The position numbers were made by a program, and so were the translations under genes. The notes beneath the pieces were generated by a model. The model was not told where the DNA came from. It saw only the letters and a list, made by a program, of their open reading frames with translations, and did no database searches. This document shows positions 6,391 to 14,654 of a stretch of DNA of 16,997 nucleotides, piece by piece; within the stretch, counting starts at the first letter, position 1; the number at the start of each line of letters is the position of its first letter. The DNA is taken from positions 1 to 16,997 of the forward strand of contig JAFTYS010000056.1 in assembly GCA_017461285.1 (NCBI GenBank), given 5' to 3'. This DNA is from Bacteroidales bacterium (GTDB taxonomy: Bacteria; Bacteroidota; Bacteroidia; Bacteroidales; UBA932).

Positions 6391-7740
6391 TTACTCGCCG
6401 CTGTAGCCGCCGCCTAAGGCGTGGTACAGGTTGATTACGTTTCTGATTTCTTCGAACCGGTCAGATGCTTCGGCAAGCTCTGCCTGCAGGAGCTTCTGCT
6501 GGGCTGACAGGACCTCAAGATAGTTGGCGTTTCCGTGCTTCATAAGCATCTGGGTGTTCCATACTGCAGCCTGGAGGGTCACTATCTGCTTCTGGTCTAT
6601 CTTCATCTTGCTGTTTGCGGTCTTGAGAGCTATAAGGGCATTGTTGACCTCAACTCCGGCGTCGAGAAGACTCTGCCTGAATTCGTAAGTGGCTATCTTC
6701 TGGGCGGCTTCCGCTTTTCGGAGGCTTGCTTTGTTCACTCCCTTGGCATAAAGCGGCTGAAGAAGGGATGCCGTAAGGTCTGCAATGAAACCGGATGGAT
6801 TGAAAGCCATGTCGCCGGTAAGCTTCACGCCAGGGTAGAAAGCAGCGCGCGAAATGTTAGTTGCGTAGAATGCCTGTGCCAGCGCCATCTCTGCCTGACG
6901 TACGTCCGGTCTGTTGCTGAGTATTTCTGACGGGATGCCGCCGGAAAGATAATGAGGGAACGACTGTCCTTCCAGTGTGCCACGTTCTATCTTGAAAGGG
7001 ACCGTGCCGAGAAGAGCTGCAAATGCATTCTCGGTCTCAAATATCTGAAGGTGGAGGCTGTAAGTGGAACTCTGTACGTCAAGTTTGTTGGCCTTTGCCT
7101 GAAGAACGGCTGCTTCATTGGTCTTACCTGCGCGTTTGAGGGCTTCCAAGGTCTTGATGTTCTCTTCCCAGGTTTCAAGGGTGCGTTCGCTGATGGACAG
7201 CTGCATATCCAGCATCAGCAGTCTGTAGTATGACTCCGCGATGGTTGCCACCAGCTGGGATTCGACAGCCTGCCTGTAGGCCTCGCTCTGCTTCAGGGCT
7301 GCCGCTGCCTGACGCTTCGCATTTCGAACCTTTCCGAAAATATCGGCTTCCCAGGATACTGTAGGCGCTATTCTGTATGAAACTCCTTCAGGGTATCCGG
7401 CTCCTGCAGAGGCAGAGAGCGACGCTCCCGGGAAAAATGCTTCATTGGCTGCATGTAAGGTGGCTTGTGCCTGTTCGACCCTCAGCTGGGCTATTGCAAG
7501 GTCAGTGTTGTGTTCTATTCCAAGCCTTATCCATTCCTGCAGGATAGGGTCGGAAAAGAATTCCGTCCATGAAAGTGACGCAATGGATGAGGAGTCTGTG
7601 TGATGGGCAGGAAGTCTGCGGTACAGACTGTCGACAAACTCCACGCCCTCCCTCTCATATTCGGTGTACAGCTTGGACACTCCGCAGCCCGGGAGCAGGA
7701 GGGTGGCAAATGCCAATAATATTATATATGTTCTTTTCAT
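6391..7740 (-). CDS. Outer-membrane efflux lipoprotein (TolC/OprM/NodT-type factor)
   Basis: This 449-residue protein forms the outer-membrane exit duct of the tripartite pump encoded upstream. The N-terminus MKRTYIILLAFATLLLPGC is a lipoprotein signal with lipobox LPGC and acylated Cys19. The rest has two outer-membrane-efflux repeats made of long helices. Examples are DLAIAQLRVEQAQATLHAAN in the first and SNRPDVRQAEMALAQAFYAT in the second, where NRPDV is the usual landmark before the second coiled coil. The sequence AAFYPGVKLTGD follows, as in OprM/NodT proteins. The length is slightly short for the family (commonly about 460-480), but no domain is missing. It is the third gene of the MFP-RND-OMF set, with a repeat element between it and the RND gene. 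Confidence 0.93.
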   Translation of the reverse strand: MKRTYIILLAFATLLLPGCGVSKLYTEYEREGVEFVDSLYRRLPAHHTDSSSIASLSWTEFFSDPILQEWIRLGIEHNTDLAIAQLRVEQAQATLHAANEAFFPGASLSASAGAGYPEGVSYRIAPTVSWEADIFGKVRNAKRQAAAALKQSEAYRQAVESQLVATIAESYYRLLMLDMQLSISERTLETWEENIKTLEALKRAGKTNEAAVLQAKANKLDVQSSTYSLHLQIFETENAFAALLGTVPFKIERGTLEGQSFPHYLSGGIPSEILSNRPDVRQAEMALAQAFYATNISRAAFYPGVKLTGDMAFNPSGFIADLTASLLQPLYAKGVNKASLRKAEAAQKIATYEFRQSLLDAGVEVNNALIALKTANSKMKIDQKQIVTLQAAVWNTQMLMKHGNANYLEVLSAQQKLLQAELAEASDRFEEIRNVINLYHALGGGYSGE

Positions 7741-7751
7741 CTGATTTGTAT

Positions 7752-7779
7752 TAGATCCCCGGTCAAGCCGGGGATGACG
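7752..7779 (+). repeat. 28-bp palindromic (REP-like) element between the RND and OMF genes
   Basis: The arms ATCCCCGG (7755-7762) and CCGGGGAT (7768-7775) are perfect complements around TCAAG, with AGAT at the head and ATGACG at the tail. The stem differs from the purine-cluster copies by compensated changes, while head, loop and tail are kept. In the leftward efflux transcript it lies between the RND stop and the OMF start, where a stable hairpin could tune the relative output of the two genes. Confidence 0.8.
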
Positions 7780-7810
7780 TTACTCTCTGCCGGGGATGAC
7801 GTTACTCTCT
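7767..7810. repeat. Perfect 22-bp tandem duplication spanning half the palindrome and the RND gene end
   Basis: Positions 7767-7788 and 7789-7810 are identical 22-mers. Each contains the right arm of the palindrome (CCGGGGAT), then GACG and TTACTCTCT. In the right-hand copy TTACTCTCT encodes the last residues and the stop of the RND gene (minus strand AGAGAGTAA). In the left-hand copy it is a non-coding duplicate of that end. This looks like a recent slippage event that duplicated the gene terminus plus half of the repeat. Confidence 0.85.
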
Positions 7811-10800
7811 CTTCCTTTTTGGCATGACCTTTTCTTCGATGTGCTGGAATATGATGAAAAGAGGAGGCACGATGATGAGGAGCGCAAGCGTTCCGATAAG
7901 CATTCCTCCCACTGTACCCACTCCGATCGATATGTTTCCGTTGGCGCCCACTCCGCTGGCGAACATGAGCGGAAGCATACCGAAAATCATGGTCAGTGAT
8001 GTCATCAGGATCGGCCTCAGACGTGCCTTAGCCGCAGACAGGGCTGCCTGAGATATGCTCATTCCTTCCTCCCTCTTCTGCGATGCATATTCCGTAAGGA
8101 GGATGGCGGTCTTGGCAAGGAGTCCGATGAGCATCAGGAGTCCGATCTGGAGATAGATGTTGTTCTCAAGTCCGAACATGCGGGCGAAGAGGAAGCTGCC
8201 GGCAAGTCCGAACGGAATCGAGACTATGATGGCTATCGGGATGAAGATGCTCTCATACAGGGCGCAGAGGATCAGGTAGATAAACACGATGCAGATGACG
8301 AATATCACTGCGACTGAATTGCCTGTGTTCGCCTCTTCACGCGACATGCCTCCGAATTCGAAACCGTAGCCGGCAGGGAGCACCTTGTCCGCTGTCTCGC
8401 GCACGGCCTGGATGGCCTGGCCGGAGCTGTAGCCGTTGGCTGCCTGGCCGTTGATCGAGATGGCAGTGAAGAGGTTGAATCTCGATATCGACTGCGGTCC
8501 GTAGATTCTGGTCAGGGTAAGGTACTGGTTGACCGGTGACATCTCGCCCTTGGAGTTGCGCACGAACATGTTCTGGAGGGATTCCGTATCAAGACGATAC
8601 TCAGGGGCAGCCTGAAGCATCACTCGGTATAGCTTCGAGAAACGGTTCATGTTTGATGCGTAGCTTCCTCCGATATATCCCGAAAGTACGCTGAGCACAT
8701 CTCCTGGGGATATTCCGTTCCTTTTGCACTGTACGGCATCGACCTCTACCAGATACATCGGGTACGAGCTGTCGAATGCTGTCTTCGCACGGGAGATTTC
8801 CGGACGCTTGTTCAGCTCTATGATGAACTCGTCAGTTATCTTCTCGAGGTCCTCGAGCTTTCCGCCCTTCTGGTCCTGGACATAGATCTCGAATCCGTTG
8901 CTTGATCCGTATCCCGGAATCATGCCTCGGGTATATACCATGATGTCCGCAGAGTTGATGTCCGCGGTGCGGGCGTAGATCTCGTCCATCACGGAGTCGA
9001 TGTCGTCATTCTTTCCCTTTCTGGCTTCCCAGTCATGGAGCCTTATGACGAAGTTTCCTGTCGACGAGCCCTGGCCGAACTGTCCTGCCCATCCCGTTGT
9101 CCTTGAATAGGCCTTTATCTGAGGGATGGTGCTGATCCTTCGGTCTATTTCCGCGAGGACCTTGTCGGTCTCGGCGATGTTGGTTCCAGGAGGAGTGCGG
9201 ATGTCCACATTGATGGATCCCATATCCTCTTTCGGAACGAGTCCGGTCTTGGTCGTGTTCATCAGATATACCAGTCCTCCGCATGCGATTGCCAGAAGTA
9301 CGAATGTAAGCCACCTGCGCTTGAACATGAAGAGGACGACCTTGCTGTATTTGTTTATCAATGCGCCGAATGCGGTGTCGAAGGCATGGTGGAATCTGGT
9401 CGTGAAGCCGGCCTTCTTTCCTTCCGTTACGATCTCATGCGGCGTCATGATGAGTGAGCAGAGGGCAGGGGAGAGGGTAAGCGAATTGATCAGCGATATG
9501 CCGACAGCCACAGCCATTGTGAGTCCGAACTGGGTATAGAATGTACCTGTGGTTCCTCCCATGAAGCTTACAGGGATGAACACGGCCATGAAGACGAAAG
9601 TCGTTGCGACGAGGGCGGACGAGATGCCTTCCATGGCATCGACGGATGCCCTGTATGCCGACCGGTATCCTATGTCGAACTTTGCCTGTACCGCTTCCAC
9701 CACCACGATCGAGTCGTCAACGACCGTTCCGATCACAAGCACGAGGGCGAAGAGGGTTATCATGTTGAGGCTGAAGCCCGCCACCATCAGGAATGCGAAT
9801 GTTCCGACCAGCGACACTATGATCGATATGGTCGGGATGATGGTAGAGCGGAAGCTCTGGAGGAAGATGAACACCACGAGGATCACGAGAAGGATCGCTT
9901 CGAAGAGGGTCTTGATGACGTTCCTGATGGATGCGTCGAGGAAGTCCTTGGTACTCATCAGGTCAACGATCTCCAGACCTTTAGGCAGTTCTGCGCGGAT
10001 CTTCTCGATCTCCTTGTCCACCGCCACGATGATCTCGTTCGCATTGGAACCTGAAGTCTGTGATATGCTGATGGTCGTTCCCGGATGGCCGTTCACCATT
10101 CCTATATAGTCGTAGCTTCTTTCTCCCAGCTCGATGGAGGCCACGTCCTTGAGCCTGAGCACCGTACCGTCGCTTTCGGCACGGATGACCATGTTCTCGT
10201 AGTCGGTCACGTTTTCATAGCGGCCTCGATATTTGAGCACATATCGGAATGTGTTCGCGGATTCTGCTCCGAGGGTGCCGGTCGGTGCTTCGAGGTTCTG
10301 CTCTGCGAGCACGGCCGATATGTCGGAAGGCATGAGGCCGTATTTCGCCATCTTGCCTGGATCCAGCCAGATACGAAGCGAATAGTCTCCTCCTCGCACA
10401 TCGACTTCTCCTACTCCCGCAATTCGTGAAAGGCGGGGCTCGATGTTGATCTTCAGATAGTTGACGATGAATTTCCTGTCAAACGAGTTGTCCGGGCTGT
10501 ATACCGCCAGGCTCTTGATGCGGCTGGTCTGGCGCTTGCGCACCGTCACGCCGCTTCGGGTCACTTCGCCCGGCAGAAGGCTCTGGGCCGACGCAATCCT
10601 GTTCTGTACGTTGACCATAGCCATGTCGCCGTCGGTACCCTGGCGGAAATATATCTGGATGCTGGCGGATCCGCTGTTTGTGGCGGAAGAAACCATGTAC
10701 ATCATGTCCTCCACTCCGTTGATGGCTTCTTCAAGAGGCACGAGCACGCTCTTCTGGACGGTCTCCGCATTTGCTCCCGCATAGGCGGCAGATACGCTGA

Positions 10801-10930
10801 CTGTCGGAGGCGCGATTTCCGGGAACTGCTCGACAGGAAGCTGCGTAAGTCCGATGAGACCGAGCAGGAGTATCACCACTGAAATGACCCCCGCAAGGAT
10901 CGGACGGTCGATGAAAGTCTTTACGTTCAT
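7802..10930 (-). CDS. RND multidrug efflux pump, inner-membrane subunit (HAE1/AcrB-like)
   Basis: The 1042-residue protein is a proton-driven trimeric pump of the hydrophobe/amphiphile efflux-1 family. It begins MNVKTFIDRPILAGVISVVI, where the conserved F-I-x-R-P precedes TM1. It has two halves, each with a large periplasmic loop, and about 12 transmembrane helices. The TM4 proton-relay aspartates are Asp405-Asp406 in GTVVDDSIVVVEAV, matching AcrB D407/D408, and the TM10 lysine is Lys940 in LAKTAILLTEYA, matching AcrB K940. Also visible are LPVEQFPEIAPP (31-42) and PGTNIAETDKVL (581-592). All relay residues are present, so it should be active; the substrate cannot be told from sequence. Its ATG overlaps the stop of the membrane-fusion gene by one base (TAATG on the minus strand). 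Its last codons fall in a 22-bp tandem duplication. Confidence 0.96.
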   Translation of the reverse strand: MNVKTFIDRPILAGVISVVILLLGLIGLTQLPVEQFPEIAPPTVSVSAAYAGANAETVQKSVLVPLEEAINGVEDMMYMVSSATNSGSASIQIYFRQGTDGDMAMVNVQNRIASAQSLLPGEVTRSGVTVRKRQTSRIKSLAVYSPDNSFDRKFIVNYLKINIEPRLSRIAGVGEVDVRGGDYSLRIWLDPGKMAKYGLMPSDISAVLAEQNLEAPTGTLGAESANTFRYVLKYRGRYENVTDYENMVIRAESDGTVLRLKDVASIELGERSYDYIGMVNGHPGTTISISQTSGSNANEIIVAVDKEIEKIRAELPKGLEIVDLMSTKDFLDASIRNVIKTLFEAILLVILVVFIFLQSFRSTIIPTISIIVSLVGTFAFLMVAGFSLNMITLFALVLVIGTVVDDSIVVVEAVQAKFDIGYRSAYRASVDAMEGISSALVATTFVFMAVFIPVSFMGGTTGTFYTQFGLTMAVAVGISLINSLTLSPALCSLIMTPHEIVTEGKKAGFTTRFHHAFDTAFGALINKYSKVVLFMFKRRWLTFVLLAIACGGLVYLMNTTKTGLVPKEDMGSINVDIRTPPGTNIAETDKVLAEIDRRISTIPQIKAYSRTTGWAGQFGQGSSTGNFVIRLHDWEARKGKNDDIDSVMDEIYARTADINSADIMVYTRGMIPGYGSSNGFEIYVQDQKGGKLEDLEKITDEFIIELNKRPEISRAKTAFDSSYPMYLVEVDAVQCKRNGISPGDVLSVLSGYIGGSYASNMNRFSKLYRVMLQAAPEYRLDTESLQNMFVRNSKGEMSPVNQYLTLTRIYGPQSISRFNLFTAISINGQAANGYSSGQAIQAVRETADKVLPAGYGFEFGGMSREEANTGNSVAVIFVICIVFIYLILCALYESIFIPIAIIVSIPFGLAGSFLFARMFGLENNIYLQIGLLMLIGLLAKTAILLTEYASQKREEGMSISQAALSAAKARLRPILMTSLTMIFGMLPLMFASGVGANGNISIGVGTVGGMLIGTLALLIIVPPLFIIFQHIEEKVMPKRKRE

Positions 10931-12048
10931 TATTCCTGACCCTCCATGTTCTTGCTTCTGATAGGGGTGCCTTCCTTGATGAGGCCTGCGCCTTCGGCTA
11001 CGATGATGTCTCCGACTTCAAGTCCGTCATTAACGATGTATTCCACGCCATTGTTATGTGGCGCGACATGAATCTCCGTCGCTGAAGCCTTTCCGTCCAC
11101 TACCCTGTATACAAATATGCGGTCCTGGAGCTCGTAAGTGGACTTCTGCGGAATGACGATGGCGTCCTTGATGGTAGAAGGAATGATGATGGTTCCGCTT
11201 CCTCCGTTGCGGAGGAGGTGGTTCCTGTTGTCAAAGACTGCCCTGAGGCTGACGGCGCCAGTGCTTTCACTGATGGTACCGCTGATGGCGTTGATCTTGC
11301 CTGTGTGCTCATACTTCTGTCCGTTGCTCATGATCAGCTCGACCTGAGGCATCTGCCTGATCGCGTTGTTGAGGGATCCGTACTGCTGGACCATGTCAAG
11401 CATCTGGTTCTCTGCCATCGAGAAATATGCATAAACCCTGCTGTCGTCGGATACGGTCACGAGTGGCTGTGAGATGGAGCTGCTTACCAGAGCTCCTACC
11501 CTGTATGGAATCATCGAAGCCACTCCGTTCACAGGAGAGCGCACTTCCGTATAGGAAAGATTGTTGCTGGCATTTACCTCTTCCGCCTTGCAGAGCGCCA
11601 GTCTGGCTTCCGCTTCGGTCAGATCGTTCTGCGCAGTCATCAGGTCGAATTCCGATATCACGTCCTGCTCGTAGAGGTTCTTGTTGCTTTCGAGGATGAG
11701 CTGCGCTGTGGAAAGGGCAGCCTCTGCGCTCTTTACATTCGCTACGGCAATCTCGTAAGCGGCCTTGTATGGAGTCTGGTCTATGATGAAAAGCACCTGG
11801 TCCTTCCTCACGCTCTCTCCCTCTTCAATCATGATGTCTGTGATCATTCCGCTGACCTGCGGTCGGATCTCGACAGTCTGTACTCCGCTTATCGCCGCAG
11901 AATATCCCGTTGTCAGGGTTCTGTCGCTTAGGGTTACGGAGAGGGTTTCATAGAGGTTTTCTTCTTTTGGAGCATTATTTGCTCCTTCTTTGCATGCGGT
12001 CGCAAGAAGTCCGCAGATGCCGATAAGGACAAATGCTGTTTTTCTCAT
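10930..12048 (-). CDS. RND efflux membrane-fusion (periplasmic adaptor) lipoprotein
   Basis: The 372-residue protein bridges the RND pump and the outer-membrane factor in the periplasm. The N-terminus MRKTAFVLIGICGLLATAC is a lipoprotein signal with Cys19 as the acylation site. The lipoyl-like half-motif VEIRPQVSGMITDIMIEEGE (about 59-78) is followed by VRKDQVLFIID. An alpha-helical hairpin follows (about 93-160; AYEIAVANVKSAEAALSTAQ), then the second lipoyl half (YTEVRSPVNGVASMI) and beta-barrel segments. This is the order found in AcrA/MexA-type HlyD-like adaptors. It is the first gene of the leftward efflux set and overlaps the RND start by one base. A TATCTTTG box lies about 35 bp upstream of the ATG. 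Confidence 0.94.
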   Translation of the reverse strand: MRKTAFVLIGICGLLATACKEGANNAPKEENLYETLSVTLSDRTLTTGYSAAISGVQTVEIRPQVSGMITDIMIEEGESVRKDQVLFIIDQTPYKAAYEIAVANVKSAEAALSTAQLILESNKNLYEQDVISEFDLMTAQNDLTEAEARLALCKAEEVNASNNLSYTEVRSPVNGVASMIPYRVGALVSSSISQPLVTVSDDSRVYAYFSMAENQMLDMVQQYGSLNNAIRQMPQVELIMSNGQKYEHTGKINAISGTISESTGAVSLRAVFDNRNHLLRNGGSGTIIIPSTIKDAIVIPQKSTYELQDRIFVYRVVDGKASATEIHVAPHNNGVEYIVNDGLEVGDIIVAEGAGLIKEGTPIRSKNMEGQE

Positions 12049-12082
12049 AGTTCCATCAGGGTGATTAATTGTTTAACTTGTG

Positions 12083-12090
12083 CAAAGATA
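12083..12090 (-). promoter_or_regulatory. -7 box for the efflux operon
   Basis: TATCTTTG on the minus strand (12090 to 12083) matches TAnnTTTG exactly and lies 35 bp upstream of the membrane-fusion gene's ATG. The sequence 19-20 bp further upstream is a run of A residues with no clear TTG, so the -33 element is weak. It is divergent from the rnr promoter in the same 104-bp intergenic region. Confidence 0.5.
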
Positions 12091-12124
12091 CTTCAAAACG
12101 AGCATTATTTTTTAATAAAAGTGT

Positions 12125-12132
12125 TAATTTTG
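12125..12132 (+). promoter_or_regulatory. -7 box for rnr
   Basis: TAATTTTG at 12125-12132 fits TAnnTTTG and lies 20 bp before the rnr ATG at 12153, implying a very short leader. The expected -33 position is AT-rich without a clean TTTG. A small inverted repeat AATTTT/AAAATT (12126-12131 and 12140-12145) overlaps it. Confidence 0.45.
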
Positions 12133-12152
12133 TGTGAATAAAATTCAGTTAT

Positions 12153-14468
12153 ATGACAAGAAAAAAGAACTCCCGGGGAAGAGGACGCGGGAAAAAGGAA
12201 AAGAAGGTGTTCCCTCTTGTAGAGGGAAAGGTGCAGATGACCAGGGAAGGCTATGCGTTCGTGATTGTTGAAGGAGAAGAAGATGATGTCTTTGTCAAGG
12301 CTTCCAAGACCAGAGGCGCTTTGAACGGTGACATCGTAAGAGTTGCCGTGACCCGTGAAAAGACGGAGCGTCAGCGCAGGGAAGGAGAGGTGGTTGCGAT
12401 AATAGAACGCTCTCCGAAGCCGTTCATCGGCGTTCTTCACATAGTCGCAGGCCAGGCATGGGTGCTGATGCAGAGCCGTTTCATGCCTTACGATATAACC
12501 ATACCGTTTACGGAGAGCGACAAGTCGCGCTACCGCAGACATAAGGTGAAGGGACAGTCGATGGCAGAGCCGAAGGACGAGACAGGATACCTCAAGCCTC
12601 TTCCGGAAGAAGACGTATATGCAGTCCATGGAGTCTTCGAACTTGGAGAAGACGGATACGGACGCAGGGAGCTTCAGGCACGTTCCGGAATGAAGGTGGC
12701 TGCCGTTGTCGATGACTGGCCGAGAGGGGAGATGAACCCTCGCGGACATATTGTCGACGTGCTCGGAGAGCCGGGAGACAATGATACGGAGATGCATGCG
12801 ATTCTTGCCGAATATGCGCTTCCGTACCGTTTCGAATCGGCAGTGGCGAATGCTGCAGACCAGATTTCAGAAACGATAACCGCTGAGGATCTCGCAGGAA
12901 GACGCGATTTCCGTGAAGTGCTTACATTCACCATAGACCCTGCGGATGCAAAGGATTTCGACGACGCCCTGTCGTTCCGCAAGCTTGAAAACGGCAATTA
13001 CGAGGTCGGCGTCCATATCGCTGACGTGACCCATTATGTCCGTGAAGGTTCGGTCGTGGATGAGGAAGCCCGCAGCCGCGGAACCTCTGTCTATCTTGTG
13101 GACAGGACCGTGCCTATGCTTCCGGAGAAGCTCTGCAACAAGCTCTGCTCCCTCCGCCCGCATGAAGAGAAGCTTACCTTCTCTGCAGTGTTCGAGATTA
13201 CTCCGAGGGGTAGAGTAGCTGACCAGTGGTTCGGAAAAACCGTGATATATTCTGATTTCAGATTCGCTTATGAAGAGGCCCAGACCATAATCGAAGCCGG
13301 CTCCGGAGTGGCTCATGAAGGAGTTCCGGCTGATATCGCGGAGGCTGTCCTTGTATTGAACGACCTTGCTTCGAAACTTCGCAAGAAGAGGTTCGCAAGC
13401 GGAGCCATCAGCTTCGAGCGTCCTGAAATGAAGGTCGAGGTCGATGAGAAGGGAAAGCCTGTGAATGTATATCAGAAGGTGAGCGTCGAGGCCAACTGGC
13501 TGATCGAGGAGTTCATGCTCCTTGCGAACAGAAGCGTAGCGGAATTTGTCGCGAAAGCCAGAAAGACCTTCGTGTACCGTGTCCATGACGAGCCTAACCA
13601 GGAAAAGATCGAGAACCTGCGAGGTTTTGTCGGTAACTTCGGCTACAAGATGGGACCTACCGGAAGCGGAAAGGAGATTTCGAAGGAGCTCAATACCCTT
13701 TTTGCCGCAGCAAAGGACACTCCCGAATACAATGCGATCGAACTCCTGTCCCTTCGCACCATGGCCAAGGCAAGGTATGATACCGAAAATCTGGGCCACT
13801 ATGGACTTGCATTCAAGTATTACACCCATTTCACTTCTCCGATCAGACGTTATCCTGACATGATGGTGCACCGTCTTCTTGAACACTATCTTTCCGGCGG
13901 GGCATCTGCCAAGGAAGACAAGTATGCGAAGATGTGCAAGTATGCTACTGAGCGGGAGATTGTCGCTGCCGAAGCAGAAAGGGCCAGCATCAAGTACAAG
14001 CTGGTCGAGTTCATGGAGGACAAGGTCGGCTGCACTTTCGGAGGCAATGTTTCCGGACTTACCGAATGGGGAATGTACGTTGAGATCGAGCCTTCAAGAA
14101 TCGAGGGCATGGTTCCGTTGAGGGATATAAAGAGCGACTTCTTCGAGTTCGATCCTGAAAGATACAGGCTTGTCGGCAGGCGTTCGAAAGTCGTATATAA
14201 TCTTGGAGATCCTGTGCGCATCAGAGTTAAGAAGACCAATCTTGAGCAGAAGCTTCTCGATTATGAACTCATAGAGACCGGACTTGAAGACAGGGTATTC
14301 GACCGTATCGACTATGAGTACGGACGCGGAACTTCCTTCATCAAGGGCGAGGACGGTTCCTTCGACAATGTGACTGTGGGCATAAACAAGGCTGCCCGTA
14401 AGGAAAAGGTCCGCAAGGCCATCCAGGAATCCAAGAGAAAATCTCGCAGGAACAATAAGAAGAAATAG
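12153..14468 (+). CDS. rnr: Ribonuclease R (3'-5' exoribonuclease, RNB family)
   Basis: RNase R degrades structured RNA processively from the 3' end in the cytoplasm. The 771-residue protein has a basic N-terminus (RKKNSRGRGRGKKEKK), a first cold-shock domain (about 22-85, with GYAFVIVEGEEDDVFV), a second OB-like region, the RNB catalytic domain (about 250-570) and an S1 domain (about 635-720). The active-site motif TIDPADAKDFDDALS carries Asp262, Asp268, Asp270 and Asp271, equivalent to D272/D278/D280/D281 of E. coli RNase R. YTHFTSPIRRYPD (the RNB end motif), GVHIADVTHYV and the final lysine/arginine-rich tail (KSRRNNKKK) also fit. Roughly residues 122-177 look like an extra acidic/basic insert of about 45 residues in the second OB-like region, compared with Bacteroides-type proteins I recall. 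It stands alone, with no operon partner on its strand. Confidence 0.95.
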   Translation: MTRKKNSRGRGRGKKEKKVFPLVEGKVQMTREGYAFVIVEGEEDDVFVKASKTRGALNGDIVRVAVTREKTERQRREGEVVAIIERSPKPFIGVLHIVAGQAWVLMQSRFMPYDITIPFTESDKSRYRRHKVKGQSMAEPKDETGYLKPLPEEDVYAVHGVFELGEDGYGRRELQARSGMKVAAVVDDWPRGEMNPRGHIVDVLGEPGDNDTEMHAILAEYALPYRFESAVANAADQISETITAEDLAGRRDFREVLTFTIDPADAKDFDDALSFRKLENGNYEVGVHIADVTHYVREGSVVDEEARSRGTSVYLVDRTVPMLPEKLCNKLCSLRPHEEKLTFSAVFEITPRGRVADQWFGKTVIYSDFRFAYEEAQTIIEAGSGVAHEGVPADIAEAVLVLNDLASKLRKKRFASGAISFERPEMKVEVDEKGKPVNVYQKVSVEANWLIEEFMLLANRSVAEFVAKARKTFVYRVHDEPNQEKIENLRGFVGNFGYKMGPTGSGKEISKELNTLFAAAKDTPEYNAIELLSLRTMAKARYDTENLGHYGLAFKYYTHFTSPIRRYPDMMVHRLLEHYLSGGASAKEDKYAKMCKYATEREIVAAEAERASIKYKLVEFMEDKVGCTFGGNVSGLTEWGMYVEIEPSRIEGMVPLRDIKSDFFEFDPERYRLVGRRSKVVYNLGDPVRIRVKKTNLEQKLLDYELIETGLEDRVFDRIDYEYGRGTSFIKGEDGSFDNVTVGINKAARKEKVRKAIQESKRKSRRNNKKK

Positions 14469-14473
14469 AAGTT

Positions 14474-14489
14474 TGGCATACCCTTTGCA
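14474..14489 (+). promoter_or_regulatory. Candidate sigma-54 (RpoN) promoter, -24/-12 type
   Basis: TGGCAT (14474-14479), a 5-bp spacer and TTGCA (14485-14489) match the sigma-54 consensus TGGCAC-N5-TTGCW in 10 of 11 defined positions. The essential GG (14475-14476) and GC (14487-14488) are exactly 10 bp apart. It starts 6 bp after the rnr stop codon. The predicted start is near 14500, with a strong terminator by about 14580 and no convincing ORF between. Sigma-54 presence in this organism is not visible in the window. Confidence 0.5.
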
Positions 14490-14499
14490 ATAAATTAAA

Positions 14500-14580
14500 C
14501 CATGTTAGTTTAGTTGTTAATAATAGGGTTATGGTTTTAGCCGGGATCTCCGAAACGAGCGGATTTCCCGGCTTTTCTTT
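14500..14580 (+). ncRNA. Candidate small RNA between the sigma-54-type promoter and the terminator
   Basis: If the -24/-12 element is used, transcription would begin about 12 bp past its GC (near 14500) and stop at the intrinsic terminator ending near 14580, giving an RNA of about 80 nt. The 5' part is AU-rich and probably unstructured; the 3' part is the terminator stem-loop. This is the layout of many bacterial regulatory RNAs. Alternatively the segment is just the 3' UTR of rnr. The boundaries are estimates. Confidence 0.35.
14539..14580 (+). terminator. Strong Rho-independent terminator
   Basis: AGCCGGGA (14539-14546) pairs perfectly with TCCCGGCT (14566-14573). Inside, TCCG (14549-14552) pairs with CGGA (14560-14563) after a symmetric two-by-two internal loop, leaving the loop AAACGAG. 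A T-rich tract (TTTTCTTT) follows at once. The minus strand lacks a T-run, so it acts rightward only. It ends rnr transcripts and any RNA from the sigma-54-type promoter. Confidence 0.85.
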
Positions 14581-14654
14581 GTGTAAAAAAACTCTACAAT
14601 TCCTCTCTACATCCGTTTGTTGTCCGGTGTTTTAAGTATACTGTAATATTCTGA

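Noticed and set aside
6384..6401. GC-rich hairpin GCGGCG/CGCCGC around the stop codon of the outer-membrane factor gene
   Set aside because: No T-run follows on the minus strand, and the stem partly reflects glycine codons (GGG near the C-terminus), so I did not call it a terminator.
9549..10109. 186-codon open frame on the plus strand within the RND gene
   Set aside because: It is a shadow of the RND pump, rich in Met/Thr/Ser from reverse-complemented hydrophobic codons.
12126..12145. AATTTT/AAAATT inverted repeat near the rnr start
   Set aside because: It is short and purely AT in an AT-rich promoter region, so it is easily due to chance.
12867..13886. 339-codon open frame on the minus strand opposite rnr
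   Set aside because: It is antisense to a complete, well-conserved RNase R gene. Its translation shows no recognisable domain and comes from codon bias of the real gene.
14531..14635. A 34-codon ORF starting ATG at 14531
   Set aside because: It runs through the terminator hairpin and its T-run and has no sign of conservation, so a translated product is unlikely.
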